Source: Teichococcus vastitatis (GTDB lineage: Bacteria > Pseudomonadota > Alphaproteobacteria > Acetobacterales > Acetobacteraceae). Taken from it: DNA of 64,000 nt. The stretch's first letter is position 1. Each line of letters opens with the position of its first letter. A program made the position numbers and the translations under genes. The stretch lies in the NCBI RefSeq assembly GCF_003604215.1, contig NZ_QXGS01000010.1, forward strand, positions 59,011-123,010, given 5' to 3'. Positions 17,565-27,778 of the stretch are shown piece by piece. The notes below the pieces were generated by a model. The model was not told the origin of the DNA, made no database searches, and worked only from the letters and a program-made list of their open reading frames with translations.

Positions 17565-18035
17565 TCAGCGGGCGTAGTGCAGCGGGATCTCAGTGGTGGA
17601 CTTCATCTCCTCCATGGCGAACATGGAGGTGACGTCGTTCAGCTCGATCCGCTCGATGAGTCGCTGGTAAAGTGCATCATAGGTCTGGATGTCCGGCACC
17701 ACGGCCCGCAGCAGGTAATCGATCTCCCCGCTCATCCGGTAGATATCCAGGATCTCCGGGATGCCAGACACCGCGCGCCGGAACCGCTCCAGCCATTCCG
17801 CATTGTGCTGGCTGGTGCGGACCGCGATGAAGACCGTGATGCCGAGATTCAGCTTCTGACGGTCGAGCAGCGCCACGCGCCGGCGGATGATCCCGGCCTG
17901 CTCCAGCTTCTGCACGCGGCGCCAACAGGGCGTGGGCGACAGGCCGGCTTCTTCCGCCAAGCGTGCGATGGGCAGCGTCGCATCCCGTTGCACGGCGGCC
18001 AAGATGCGGCGATCGAACTCGTCCAGCAGCGTCAT
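17565..18035 (-). CDS. Lrp/AsnC-family transcriptional regulator
   Basis: A 156-residue regulator. The N-terminal helix-turn-helix is LPIARLAEEAGLSPTPCWRR and the C-terminal RAM (amino-acid binding) domain runs from about residue 65, including YRMSGEIDYLLRAVVPDI. ATG 18035 begins the family's usual MTLLDEFDRRIL. It is divergent from cysteine dioxygenase (225 bases apart) and convergent with cysK, so it probably senses cysteine or a related amino acid and controls the dioxygenase; this is inferred from context. Confidence 0.9.
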   Translation of the reverse strand: MTLLDEFDRRILAAVQRDATLPIARLAEEAGLSPTPCWRRVQKLEQAGIIRRRVALLDRQKLNLGITVFIAVRTSQHNAEWLERFRRAVSGIPEILDIYRMSGEIDYLLRAVVPDIQTYDALYQRLIERIELNDVTSMFAMEEMKSTTEIPLHYAR

Positions 18036-18260
18036 GGCGGGAAGATATTCCTTCCGGACCCGAAGTTCCAGTCGCACAAGCCTCATGCTCTGGCCGGCCT
18101 GAAGTAAACTATTCCTCCATCGGGGCTTCTGAGAGCATTTCCTTGGCCATAAGCCTCTCCCTAGCGGCGAAAGGAGCAAGAAGCCGCATCCACGCCTGCC
18201 TAGACTCGCCAGGCCGGCGCCGTGCCACGCGGCAAGGCAAGACAGCAAAAGGCCCTCAGG
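18036..18260. promoter_or_regulatory. divergent promoter region, Lrp gene / cysteine dioxygenase
   Basis: A 225-base stretch with an inverted repeat GGAA-GATA-TTCC at 18040-18051, five bases upstream of the Lrp start codon. Lrp proteins bind AT-rich imperfect palindromes and often regulate themselves and a divergent gene, so this is a candidate operator. The region is visibly more AT-rich than its surroundings around 18100-18160. Confidence 0.4.
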
Positions 18261-18785
18261 ATGCTGATCACCCGTCCCCGCACCAAGCTTGACGCCATGT
18301 TGGAGCAGGTTTCCGTGGCCGCGGATGCTGCGTTGCCGGATCGCGCGGCGGCGGTGGCCGATACGCTGGCCCCCTTCGCCATGCTTCCTGGCCTGCTGGC
18401 CTCCTGCACACTGACGCCGGATCCGCTGCGCTACACGCGCCACAAACTCTTCTCGGACCCCCGGGGCCGATTCGCTGTCGCCGCGCTGGTCTGGGAGCCG
18501 GGTCAGATGAGCCCAATCCACGCCCACCGCACCTGGTGTGCCCTGGCGGTGCAGCAAGGCGTCCTGACCGAGACCTTCTACGGCGAGGGGGGAAGCAGAG
18601 AGAGTGACATGGAGCAGCAGGCCGTCGCGCTTCGCCTTCTTGGCGATACGAGCCACGGTTCAGCGGACCCACGATCAATGCACCGGCTGGCCAACCTCAG
18701 CTGCAGCATTGCCGTGTCCATTCACGTCTACGGCGTCCCTTACGAGGCGTTCGGAGAGGGTGTGAATCTGGTGTATGGCGGCTGA
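18261..18785 (+). CDS. cysteine dioxygenase family protein (cupin)
   Basis: A 174-residue non-heme iron enzyme oxidising cysteine (or a related thiol acid) to the sulfinate. Iron ligands are His87 and His89 in SPIHAHRTWCALAV and His155 in AVSIHVYGV, the three-histidine set of type I thiol dioxygenases. ATG 18261 has AAAAGG eight bases ahead; an in-frame GTG 18222 would add 13 residues. It is divergent from an Lrp regulator and lies near cysK. Mercaptopropionate dioxygenase cannot be excluded. Confidence 0.85.
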   Translation: MLITRPRTKLDAMLEQVSVAADAALPDRAAAVADTLAPFAMLPGLLASCTLTPDPLRYTRHKLFSDPRGRFAVAALVWEPGQMSPIHAHRTWCALAVQQGVLTETFYGEGGSRESDMEQQAVALRLLGDTSHGSADPRSMHRLANLSCSIAVSIHVYGVPYEAFGEGVNLVYGG

Positions 18786-18874
18786 GGCTGGCCGCGAGCG
18801 CGATCGCCCGAATCGAAGGCGGGGTGCTCGCCAGCACCGCCTTGGTCACCGCGAATGATGAGAGTATCGGGCAG

Positions 18875-18951
18875 TGGTCGGAGCGGCGGGATTCGAACCC
18901 ACGACCCCCAGTCCCCCAGACTGATGCGCTACCAGGCTGCGCTACGCTCCG
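18875..18951 (-). tRNA. tRNA-Pro (anticodon GGG)
   Basis: A 77-base cloverleaf on the minus strand including an encoded CCA. The acceptor stem CGGAGCG pairs with CGCTCCG; the anticodon stem TCAGT/ACTGG holds loop CTGGGGG, anticodon GGG; the T arm contains GGTTCGAATC. It lies 63 bases downstream of the merR stop, the usual alphaproteobacterial order ihfA-merR-tRNA-Pro. Confidence 0.96.
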
Positions 18952-19014
18952 ATGCGAGCGGCAATAGCACCCTGCTCCACGGCCCTCAACCCCTGCCGCA
19001 GGCTGCGTCAGGGC

Positions 19015-19434
19015 TTATTTGCGCTCCACCAGGGCCCGCAGCTCATCGGCGATGGCGGCCAGCTCGGCGACGGCTTGCCGCAGCGCGGCCTGCCCGGCTT
19101 CCGGAGGCATGGCCGCCTCAATCTCCGCATCGGCTTCCGCATCCTGCGGCTCTGGCAGCTCGGAGGCATTGTCGCGCAGCAGACGCTGCACACCCTTGAT
19201 GGTGTAGCCTTGGGTATAGAGCAGATTGCCGATGCGCCGCAGCAGGGCGATGTCCTCGGGGCGATAATAGCGCCGGCCGCCACCCCGTTTCAGCGGCTTC
19301 AACTGGGCGAACTTGGTTTCCCAGAAGCGCAGCACATGCTGCGGGATCTGCAGATCCTCCGCCACCTCGGAAATGGTGCGGAATGCAGTCGGTGCCTTCC
19401 GGACCCGCCCGGGAGCGTCCAGATCATCATGCAT
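19015..19434 (-). CDS. MerR-family transcriptional regulator
   Basis: A 139-residue protein with an N-terminal MerR helix-turn-helix ([19 protein letters not shown], then [16 protein letters not shown]) and a short acidic/alanine-rich C-terminal coiled coil instead of a ligand domain. This short MerR type follows ihfA in many alphaproteobacteria. It lies 59 bases after ihfA on the same strand, so is probably co-transcribed. Target unknown. Confidence 0.9.
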   Translation of the reverse strand: MHDDLDAPGRVRKAPTAFRTISEVAEDLQIPQHVLRFWETKFAQLKPLKRGGGRRYYRPEDIALLRRIGNLLYTQGYTIKGVQRLLRDNASELPEPQDAEADAEIEAAMPPEAGQAALRQAVAELAAIADELRALVERK

Positions 19435-19493
19435 CGGCCGGGGCCCTCCGAGTCACCACAGACCGGGAGGCAAGGCACAGGCCCGGCACCGGC

Positions 19494-19805
19494 TCAATCC
19501 TCCAGCTCGCTGCCGACCATCTCGCCGTTCAGGCGGGCCTTCAGCACCTGGCTGGGCCGGAAGGACAACACGCGTCGCGGCATGATCGGCACCTCTACTC
19601 CGGTCTTCGGATTACGTCCCACCCGCATGCCCTTCTGCCGCACCGCAAACGTGCCAAAGGCCGAGATCTTCACGGGCCGCCCGGCCTCAAGCGCGGCGGA
19701 AACGCGCTCCAGCACGTCTTCCAGCAAGGCGGCACTCTCATTGCGGGACAGGCCGACCTGGGCGTAGATCGCCTCGGCCAGTTGCGCGCGAGTGATGGTG
19801 TTCAT
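19494..19805 (-). CDS. ihfA: integration host factor subunit alpha
   Basis: A 103-residue DNA-bending protein of the HU/IHF family. Landmarks are [20 protein letters not shown] at the N-terminus, [20 protein letters not shown] and the DNA-intercalating arm [20 protein letters not shown] (proline in the arm tip). ATG 19805 gives the normal IhfA length. In relatives fabH usually precedes ihfA; here the upstream neighbour is a GNAT gene 160 bases away. Confidence 0.95.
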   Translation of the reverse strand: MNTITRAQLAEAIYAQVGLSRNESAALLEDVLERVSAALEAGRPVKISAFGTFAVRQKGMRVGRNPKTGVEVPIMPRRVLSFRPSQVLKARLNGEMVGSELED

Positions 19806-19965
19806 GACCGGTGACGGCCCATGCTTCAAACTCCTCGCAACCCCTTCTTCTTGCAAACAAAACCGGGATGGTCGGCGAAGGTCAATCAGCAGTGGGACTG
19901 TGGCGCAGAAGCTTCAGGCATGTGGTGCAATTTTGCCACAGCCAGCGGAAGCGCCGGACAGCCTG

Positions 19966-20541
19966 TCAGGCGCCGTCCGCCCGTGCGGTGGCCTGCAGCA
20001 GATGCTCGATCGGAGACCACAGCAGGGCGACCTGCGGCACGGCGCGGCCACCCACCGCCACGGTGCCCGCCGCGGCGAAACGGCCGCCGAGCCGCTGGTA
20101 GAACCAGCGTGACGGGTTGGCGCTCAGCACCCACAGCATCACCGACCGGGAGCCCACTGCCGCCAGATGCGCCGCCGCCGCGCGCATCAGGCGCCGGCCG
20201 ATGCCCTGGTCCCGCCAGTCGTCGAGGACGTAGAGCGTCTCGATCTCGCTTTGCGCCAGCGCGATGCCAGGTGGCCCGGATTCGAGCCTGCGGCCGGAAC
20301 TGAAGCCGACGATGCGCGGCCCGTCATCGCCCGGTCCGGCCGGTGCCACAGCCACGAAGGTGGCGGCGGCCTGCCGGCGGTCGGTCATGCCGCGGTGGTA
20401 GGAGGCGGCCAGCCGCAATGGCGACAATCCAGCCAGATAGGCGTCGGGCAGGATGCCTGGATAGGTGGTGCGCCAGCTGGCCACATGCACGGCGGCAATG
20501 GCGGCGGCGTCGGCCGGGCGGGCTCGGCGGATGCGGATCAC
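19966..20541 (-). CDS. GNAT-family N-acetyltransferase
   Basis: A 191-residue acetyltransferase. The N-terminal IRIRRARPADAAAIAAVH, mid-region SEIETLYVLDDWRDQGIGRR (acetyl-CoA binding motif A, Q-x-x-G-x-R/G) and C-terminal LWVLSANPSRWFYQRLGGRF are characteristic. GTG 20541 is chosen since AAGGGA precedes it by about six bases; upstream in-frame codons are possible. The substrate is unknown. It is downstream of, and overlapped in its upstream reach by, the RNA methyltransferase gene. Confidence 0.85.
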   Translation of the reverse strand: MIRIRRARPADAAAIAAVHVASWRTTYPGILPDAYLAGLSPLRLAASYHRGMTDRRQAAATFVAVAPAGPGDDGPRIVGFSSGRRLESGPPGIALAQSEIETLYVLDDWRDQGIGRRLMRAAAAHLAAVGSRSVMLWVLSANPSRWFYQRLGGRFAAAGTVAVGGRAVPQVALLWSPIEHLLQATARADGA

Positions 20542-20638
20542 CAGCACTTCCCTTCCAAGACGATCACGAGGCCGGATCACGACAGCCGCCATGATGCCGG
20601 GTCTTGCGTCGGCCAGAACCGACTCCGTGTGGTGCCGG

Positions 20639-21958
20639 TCAGGCTTTCCGTTGCAGCACAGCGGCGAAGAAGCCATCCGTGCCATGGCTGTGTGGTGCAA
20701 GCTCGAGCCAGGGACCCTCGCAGGGTGGCGTCACCGTGGCACCCTGGGCGGGGGCGATCTCGGCCCAGGCATCCCGCAGCGCCACCGCCTCGAAGGCCGG
20801 ATGGCGCGACAAGAAGGCGTCCACCTGCCGACTATCCTCCTCGGGCAGCACCGAACAGGTAGCGTAGACCAGCCTTCCGCCCGGGCGCACCAGCCCCGCA
20901 GCCGTATCCAGGATCGCGCTCTGTTTCGTGATCAGCTCATCCAGGTCGCGCTGAACGGTTCGCATCCTCGCATCGGGATTGCGCCGCCACGTCCCGGCTC
21001 CGGTGCAGGGTGCATCCACCAGCACCCGGTCGAACTGCCCGGCCCGCCGCTTGGCCCAGCGGTCGCCTGGCTCCAGCAGATGCCGCTCGGCATTGTCGAC
21101 GCCAGCGCGCCGCAGCCGCTTCACCGCGCCCTCCAGCCGAGTCGCCGACACATCGCAGGCGGTGATCCGCCCGCGGTTGCGCATCATCGCTGCCACCGCC
21201 AGGGTCTTGCCCGCGGCACCGGCGCAGTAATCAGCCACGCGCATGCCCGGCATGGCGCCAGTCAGCAGGGCGATCAGCTGGCTGCCCTCGTCCTGGATCT
21301 CAACCAGCCCCTCGGTGAAGGTCCGGCTGGCGAGGATCGGGCGCCGGTCCGGAATGCGCAGCCCCCAGGGGGAGTAGGCCATTACCTCGGCGCTGATCCC
21401 TTCCGCCGCCAGGGACTCCATCGCCGCCTCCCGCGTGGTGCGCAGCAGGTTCGCGCGCAGGTCGAGCGGCGCGGGCTGGTCCATGGCGGCCGCGGCTTCC
21501 GGCAGGCCATCGCCGAAGCGGGCACGGTAGCCGGGCAGCGCCCAGTCGGGGAGGTTCAGCCGCGGTCCGTCGGACATGGCGGGGTCGGCCAGCGGCCGGC
21601 CGGCAAGGGCCTGGATCGCTGCCATTTCGCCCGGATCCGGCGGGCCCGCATTGAAGCGTCCGCCCGGAAATGCCTGCAGCACACCGTCCACGGTCCAGCC
21701 TTCGGCCAGCAGCAGGTAAGCCATCACCAGCAGCCGCGGCGTCGGCGCAAGGCCGAGTCGCGCCAGATGCCAGTCCAGCCGCAGTCGCTGCCGCAGCACG
21801 CCCCAGCCGCGCTCGGCCACGGCACGGCGATCACCGCTGCCGATGTAGCGGCGGTCGCGAAAGAAGCTGTTGGCCGTGGCATCGGCGGGGCGGCGCGGCG
21901 CCGCGGCCACCTCGGCCACCAGCGCCACCGTCGCGGCGATCCGCGCGGAGGGAGTCAT
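20639..21958 (-). CDS. RsmB/NOL1-type RNA (cytosine-5) methyltransferase
   Basis: A 439-residue SAM-dependent methyltransferase modifying a cytosine in rRNA or tRNA. The C-terminal catalytic half shows VADYCAGAAGKTLAVAAMM (SAM site), VLVDAPCTGAGTWRRNPD with the release cysteine, and VYATCSVLPEED with the catalytic cysteine. The N-terminal part is helical and RsmB-like. ATG 21958 is 101 bases after guaB. The exact nucleotide modified cannot be inferred. Confidence 0.9.
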   Translation of the reverse strand: MTPSARIAATVALVAEVAAAPRRPADATANSFFRDRRYIGSGDRRAVAERGWGVLRQRLRLDWHLARLGLAPTPRLLVMAYLLLAEGWTVDGVLQAFPGGRFNAGPPDPGEMAAIQALAGRPLADPAMSDGPRLNLPDWALPGYRARFGDGLPEAAAAMDQPAPLDLRANLLRTTREAAMESLAAEGISAEVMAYSPWGLRIPDRRPILASRTFTEGLVEIQDEGSQLIALLTGAMPGMRVADYCAGAAGKTLAVAAMMRNRGRITACDVSATRLEGAVKRLRRAGVDNAERHLLEPGDRWAKRRAGQFDRVLVDAPCTGAGTWRRNPDARMRTVQRDLDELITKQSAILDTAAGLVRPGGRLVYATCSVLPEEDSRQVDAFLSRHPAFEAVALRDAWAEIAPAQGATVTPPCEGPWLELAPHSHGTDGFFAAVLQRKA

Positions 21959-21981
21959 GTCGGGTATTTTCCTGTGGTGAG

Positions 21982-22012
21982 AAAAGGCCGGGGACGAACC
22001 GCCCGGCCTTTT
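21982..22012 (-). terminator. rho-independent terminator after guaB
   Basis: A perfect 11-bp stem AAAAGGCCGGG / CCCGGCCTTTT (21982-21992 with 22002-22012) with a 9-base loop. It lies 48 bases past the guaB stop and before the methyltransferase start; read leftward the stem ends in TTTT. It is symmetric enough to work both ways. Confidence 0.8.
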
Positions 22013-22059
22013 CCGCGGTCCATCGCGCTGCCGCTACGGGCGGCATTGCAGGTCGCGGA

Positions 22060-23640
<1,581 letters not shown>

Positions 23641-23708
23641 CTACCCCAGATTCGGGCCGAGCCGCAAGCGTCATGGCCATGACAGGAGCTCAGTCCTGCC
23701 CCGCCACC

Positions 23709-24398
23709 TCAGCTCCGATAAGCGTTCTCGCCGCGGAAGCCCTGCGCCACGACGTACATCTCGGCACTGTCCTTGCGGCTGGCGGGCGGCTTGGCATGGC
23801 GCACCGTGGCATAGTCGCGCTTCATCCGGTTCAGCAGATCCCGCTCCGTTCCGCCCTGGAACACCTTGGCGACGAACGCGCCACCCGGCGACAGCACCTG
23901 CCCCGCGAATTCCAGCGCCAGCTCAACCAAGCCCAGGATCCGCAGGTGATCGGTGGCATTGTGCCCGGTGGTGTTGGGCGCCATGTCCGACAACACCAGA
24001 TCGGCCGGGCCGTCCAGCGCCTGCAGCACCGCCTGCTCCACCGCCTCGTCCTGGAAGTCGCCCTCCAACAGAGTCGCGCCGGCGATCACATCCATCGGCA
24101 GCAGGTCGAGCCCGACCACCTTGCCGCGATCCCCCGTCCGTTGCACCGCGACCTGCGTCCACCCCCCCGGCGCCGCGCCGAGGTCCACTACCCGCTGGCC
24201 CGGCCTGAACAGCCCGTATTTCTCGTCCAGTTCCAGGATCTTGAAGGCGGCGCGGGATCGCCAGCCCGCCGCCTTGGCGGCCCGGACATAGGGGTCGTTC
24301 AATTGGCGCTCCAGCCACTTCTGGCTGGCGGTGGTGCGGCCCTTGGCGGTCCGGAGTCGCGTGGTCAGGCCGCGGCCGGCCTCGTTGGGAGATTTCAC
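23709..24398 (-). CDS. rlmE: 23S rRNA (uridine-2'-O)-methyltransferase RlmE
   Basis: A 229-residue FtsJ/RrmJ methyltransferase acting on the 50S subunit (U2552 in E. coli numbering). The SAM motif is VVDLGAAPGGWTQVA, and the K-D-K-E set is seen in SRAAFKILELDEKY, LVLSDMAPN, FVAKVFQGG and RKDSAEMYVVAQGF. GTG 24398 has AAGGA about ten bases ahead. It follows ppx by 31 bases on the same strand, a usual pairing. Confidence 0.94.
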   Translation of the reverse strand: MKSPNEAGRGLTTRLRTAKGRTTASQKWLERQLNDPYVRAAKAAGWRSRAAFKILELDEKYGLFRPGQRVVDLGAAPGGWTQVAVQRTGDRGKVVGLDLLPMDVIAGATLLEGDFQDEAVEQAVLQALDGPADLVLSDMAPNTTGHNATDHLRILGLVELALEFAGQVLSPGGAFVAKVFQGGTERDLLNRMKRDYATVRHAKPPASRKDSAEMYVVAQGFRGENAYRS

Positions 24399-24429
24399 GG
24401 TATCAAAATCCTTGCGGCGCGCCGCGTCG

Positions 24430-25500
24430 TCAATGTGCCGGATGAGCAGCCGGTCGGGGTGGCATTCCGCCGCGACGCGGCATTGCGCGATCCTGCCGCA
24501 TCATGCGCAGTAGCATGCCTTCGCGCAGGCCACGATCGGCCACCGTCACGCAGGAGCAGGGCCAGACGCGGCGGATGGCGGCGTAGATGGCGCAGCCGGG
24601 CAACACGAAATCGGCCCGTTCCGGGCCAACGCAGGGGTGCTCACGTAGGCCTTCCCGGCCGAGATGGAACAGGTCGCGCAGCGCCTGATCAGCATCCTCG
24701 ATCTGGAGCACACGCCCGTCGATCAGATTGCGCGAATACCGGGGCAGGTCCAGCGCCACCCCCGCCAGCGTCGTCACCGTGCCGCTGGTGCCCATCAGCC
24801 TGACCCCACCGGCGCAGATCTCGCGGCCGATGCTGTGCACCGCGTCGAAGCGCTGCAACTCGGCCGCGACCTCATCCACCACGCGGCCGAAGCCTTCCGG
24901 CGTGTAGCAGCACAAGCCGACGCGTTCTGCCAGGGTCACCACCCCCAGCGGCAGGGACACATAGCCGATCAGCTCGGCCTGCCCCTGGCCGAGGTGGCGG
25001 ATCCAGGCGATCTCCGTGCTGCCGCCGCCGATGTCAAACAGCAGGGCCCGGCGATCCTGGCGCCGCAGCAGCGGGGCACAGGATTCCATCGCCAACTCGG
25101 CTTCTTCCCGCGCCGAGATGATGCGGATCGGCAGCCCGGTGACGGCCCGGGCCTCGGCAACGAAAGCGGGGCCGTTGACCGCCTGGCGGCAGGCTTCGGT
25201 TGCCACCGCGAAAACCTGCCGCAACGGGCGGCGCAGCAGCTTCTGCGCACAGGTTTCAAGCGCCAGGAGGGCGCGCTGCGCCGCCTCGGACGACAAGCGC
25301 CCGTGCTGGGCCAGCCCCTCCCCCAGGCGCACCACGCGGCTGTAACTGTCCAGCACCCGGAATCCGCCCCCAGGATGTGGCGTGCCGACCAGCAGGCGAC
25401 AATTATTGGTGCCCAGGTCGATGGCCGCAAAGCCGCAACCGGCTGAGGTGGAAGCGCGGGGGCTGGCGGCGACGGCAGGGCGATATCTGGGTTCTGGCAT
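24430..25500 (-). CDS. Ppx/GppA family exopolyphosphatase
   Basis: A 356-residue sugar-kinase-fold phosphatase acting on polyphosphate or pppGpp. Motifs are FAAIDLGTNNCRLLVG near residues 24-39, ATEACRQAVNG, FDIGGGSTEIAWI and GTSGTVTTLAGV. It has only the two ATPase-like lobes, not the HD-like C-terminal domain of long Ppx. The start is uncertain: ATG 25500 is used; ATG 25557 (MDDLTRCG) would add 19 residues and neither has a strong ribosome site. The C-terminus ends in a Pro/Arg-rich tail. Confidence 0.88.
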   Translation of the reverse strand: MPEPRYRPAVAASPRASTSAGCGFAAIDLGTNNCRLLVGTPHPGGGFRVLDSYSRVVRLGEGLAQHGRLSSEAAQRALLALETCAQKLLRRPLRQVFAVATEACRQAVNGPAFVAEARAVTGLPIRIISAREEAELAMESCAPLLRRQDRRALLFDIGGGSTEIAWIRHLGQGQAELIGYVSLPLGVVTLAERVGLCCYTPEGFGRVVDEVAAELQRFDAVHSIGREICAGGVRLMGTSGTVTTLAGVALDLPRYSRNLIDGRVLQIEDADQALRDLFHLGREGLREHPCVGPERADFVLPGCAIYAAIRRVWPCSCVTVADRGLREGMLLRMMRQDRAMPRRGGMPPRPAAHPAH

Positions 25501-25667
25501 GGCAAAAAGCTCGCCCGGGAGCGGCGAAGCAGTGCCACAACGGGTAAGGTCGTCCATGATCCGGCCAGGGCGGCCCAGGGGCAAGCGATTTCACGATGCC
25601 GGGTGAAATGCGTTCCGACCGGTCTTGCGCCCCTCTGTGCCCAGTGCTATTCGGCCGCCCACGCCGT

Positions 25668-25741
25668 TGGGGAATAGTTTAACGGTAGAACTCCCGACTC
25701 TGACTCGGGCAGTCTTGGTTCGAATCCAGGTTCCCCAGCCA
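25668..25741 (+). tRNA. tRNA-Gln (anticodon CTG)
   Basis: A 74-base cloverleaf with encoded CCA. Acceptor TGGGGAA pairs with TTCCCCA; anticodon stem CCCGA/TCGGG encloses loop CTCTGAC, anticodon CTG; the T arm is TTGGTTCGAATCCAG. It reads CAG, the main Gln codon in GC-rich genomes. It stands alone between ppx and the peptide importer. Confidence 0.96.
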
Positions 25742-26085
25742 GCGTTGCAGCATTTTGCAGTCTTCGATCGGTAGGCTCCCGCACGGAGCCACAGGTCACG
25801 ATCCAGCTTGAATTCGGGCCAGTGCCTTGTTCGGGTGGGCTCCCATTCTGCCATGTTTCCAGGTGGGTTCGAGTGATAGCTCATCCACGCCATCCCTGCG
25901 GATCAGCCTCAGCCAACGTCAACGGTCTCGGTATCCTTCCGACCGTCCACTCCTGCCGTTGAGCTTTCCGGAACCGGGAAGCGGCCGGGAGGCGCAACGG
26001 CCTTTGGCGGGCGACAAAAACATCCTCGACGCAGGGCCTTGCGCCTCGGCAGGCTCCCGGTTCCCCGCGGAACTGGATCAGACGC
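25742..26085. other. intergenic region before the Dpp-type operon
   Basis: About 340 bases after tRNA-Gln. I see no convincing gene. It must carry the promoter of the importer operon, but I cannot point to a good -35/-10 pair. The apparent frames here are proline/arginine-rich and lack ribosome sites. Confidence 0.5.
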
Positions 26086-27765
26086 ATGACCGACGCCACA
26101 GGACCGAAGCTCCGCCCCTCGATGCCGCGCCTCGGCCGCCGCGACATGCTGGCGCTCGGCGGCGCGGCGCTGGCCGCATGGGGCGGCGCGGCAAGCAGCG
26201 CGGCCCGCGCCCAGGGTGCCAAGCCTGCCAAGCCGGCCGGCCAAGTCGTGATCGGCCTGTCGCAGGAGCCCACCGTCTTCAACCCGCTGATGCCCTCGAT
26301 CGAGGTGGACCAGGGCATCGCGCTGAACGTGTTCAATCCGCTCTGGCTGGCCGATCCCGAGGCCAACCTGATGCCACAACTCGCCGTTGAAGTGCCGTCG
26401 GTGGAGAATGGCGGCATCAGCGAAGGCGGGCTGCTGTGGAAGGTCAAGCTGCGCGAGGGCGTGGTGTGGCACGACGGTGCGCCATTCACGGCCGAGGACG
26501 TCAAGTTCACTCTCGAGTTGATCAACACTTCCGGCTTCCGGGCGCGCACGCGCCAGGGCCATAGTCTGGTGCGCGACATCCAGGTCCTCGGGCCACACGA
26601 GATCTCCTGGCGCATGGAAAAGGCGTTCTCGCCTTATCTTTCGCTGTTGGCCGAAACCTTCATCGTGCCGAAGCACATCCTGTCCAAGGCGGAAGACCCG
26701 AACACCGCCCCGTTCAACAACGCACCCGTCGGAACCGGCCCGTTCCGCTGGGGTGAGAGGCGGCCGGGCGAGCACCTGACGCTGGTGGCCAATGAGCGCT
26801 ACTTCGGCGAAGGTCCCTACCTCGAGCGCGCGGTGTTCAAATACATCCCGGACCTGACGGCGCTCTACACCCAGCTGCGCACCGGCCAGATCGACGCCAC
26901 GGTGGGCGTCGGCATCCTCGCCAATTTCTACGAAGAAGCCCGCAAGAACCCGACCCTGCATGTGGTGACGGTGCCCAGCAATTCGCTGGAAGTGATCATG
27001 CCGAACCTTGGAATGCCGGCTTTGGCGGACAAGGCCGTGCGCCAGGCGCTGTACACCTCGATCAACAAGCAGGCGATCCTGGACACGATCTACTACGGCT
27101 TGCCGAAGCCCACGGAATCCATCACGCCGCAGCAGTACTGGGCCTACAACCCAGACCTGCCGAAGCAGGAATACGATCTCGCCAAGGCCAGCAAGCTGCT
27201 CGACGATGCGGGCTGGCGCCGGGCCGGGCGCGGCGTGCGGCAGAAGGATGGCGTGCGGCTGGAATTCACCGTCTCCACCACCAGCGGGAATGCGCTGCGC
27301 GAGCAGGTGCAGCAGCTGATGCAGCAGGACTGGCTGCAGATCGGTGCCTCGATGAAGATCAACAACATGCCGGCAGCGGTGATCTGGGGCGATTTCTACA
27401 CGCGCTCCAAGTTCGAGACGCTGCTGGTGGGAACCAACTTCGTCACCGGCAACGACCCGGACATGTCGACGCGCTTCAACAGCGGCGCGATCCCGGTCAA
27501 GGGCGGCGCCGGCGGCAACTACATGCAGTACCAGAATGCCAAGGTGGATGAGCTGATGCTGGCCGCGCAAACCAGCTTCGACCGCGCCGAGCGCAAACGG
27601 CTGTATTCCGAAGTGCAGGTGATCCTGCGCGACGAACTGCCCGTGCTGCCGATCTTCCAATACGCCCCCGTGGAAGGCATCAAAAAGGGAATCAACGGCT
27701 TCCGGCCGAACATCAACTACAAATCCAACACCTGGAACATGCACACCTGGTCGTGGGCGGCATGA
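26086..27765 (+). CDS. peptide/opine-type ABC transporter substrate-binding protein (SBP_bac_5)
   Basis: A 559-residue periplasmic binding protein of the DppA/OppA family. The leader RLGRRDMLALGGAALAAWGG is twin-arginine-like, cut near ARAQG. The mature part has VVIGLSQEPTVFNPLMPS, VKLREGVVWHDGAPFTAEDV and the hallmark APVGTGPFRWGERRPGEHL. First of five genes in one direction (SBP, two permeases, two ATPases), followed by FAD oxidoreductases. The ligand could be a peptide, opine, D-amino acid or amine conjugate. Confidence 0.93.
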   Translation: MTDATGPKLRPSMPRLGRRDMLALGGAALAAWGGAASSAARAQGAKPAKPAGQVVIGLSQEPTVFNPLMPSIEVDQGIALNVFNPLWLADPEANLMPQLAVEVPSVENGGISEGGLLWKVKLREGVVWHDGAPFTAEDVKFTLELINTSGFRARTRQGHSLVRDIQVLGPHEISWRMEKAFSPYLSLLAETFIVPKHILSKAEDPNTAPFNNAPVGTGPFRWGERRPGEHLTLVANERYFGEGPYLERAVFKYIPDLTALYTQLRTGQIDATVGVGILANFYEEARKNPTLHVVTVPSNSLEVIMPNLGMPALADKAVRQALYTSINKQAILDTIYYGLPKPTESITPQQYWAYNPDLPKQEYDLAKASKLLDDAGWRRAGRGVRQKDGVRLEFTVSTTSGNALREQVQQLMQQDWLQIGASMKINNMPAAVIWGDFYTRSKFETLLVGTNFVTGNDPDMSTRFNSGAIPVKGGAGGNYMQYQNAKVDELMLAAQTSFDRAERKRLYSEVQVILRDELPVLPIFQYAPVEGIKKGINGFRPNINYKSNTWNMHTWSWAA

Positions 27766-27778
27766 GCCGGCGGAGCCG

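Noticed and set aside
18855-19199. Plus-strand frame with SGGIRTHDPQSPRLMRYQAALR-like sequence (split here: SGGIRTHDPQSPRLM)
   Set aside because: Antisense translation of tRNA-Pro followed by antisense of merR; a recurrent false protein in databases.
25591-25893. Open frame on the minus strand across tRNA-Gln with a segment WIRTKTARVRVGSST
   Set aside because: This is the well-known spurious translation of the antisense of a tRNA; the tRNA cloverleaf is complete, so no protein is expected.
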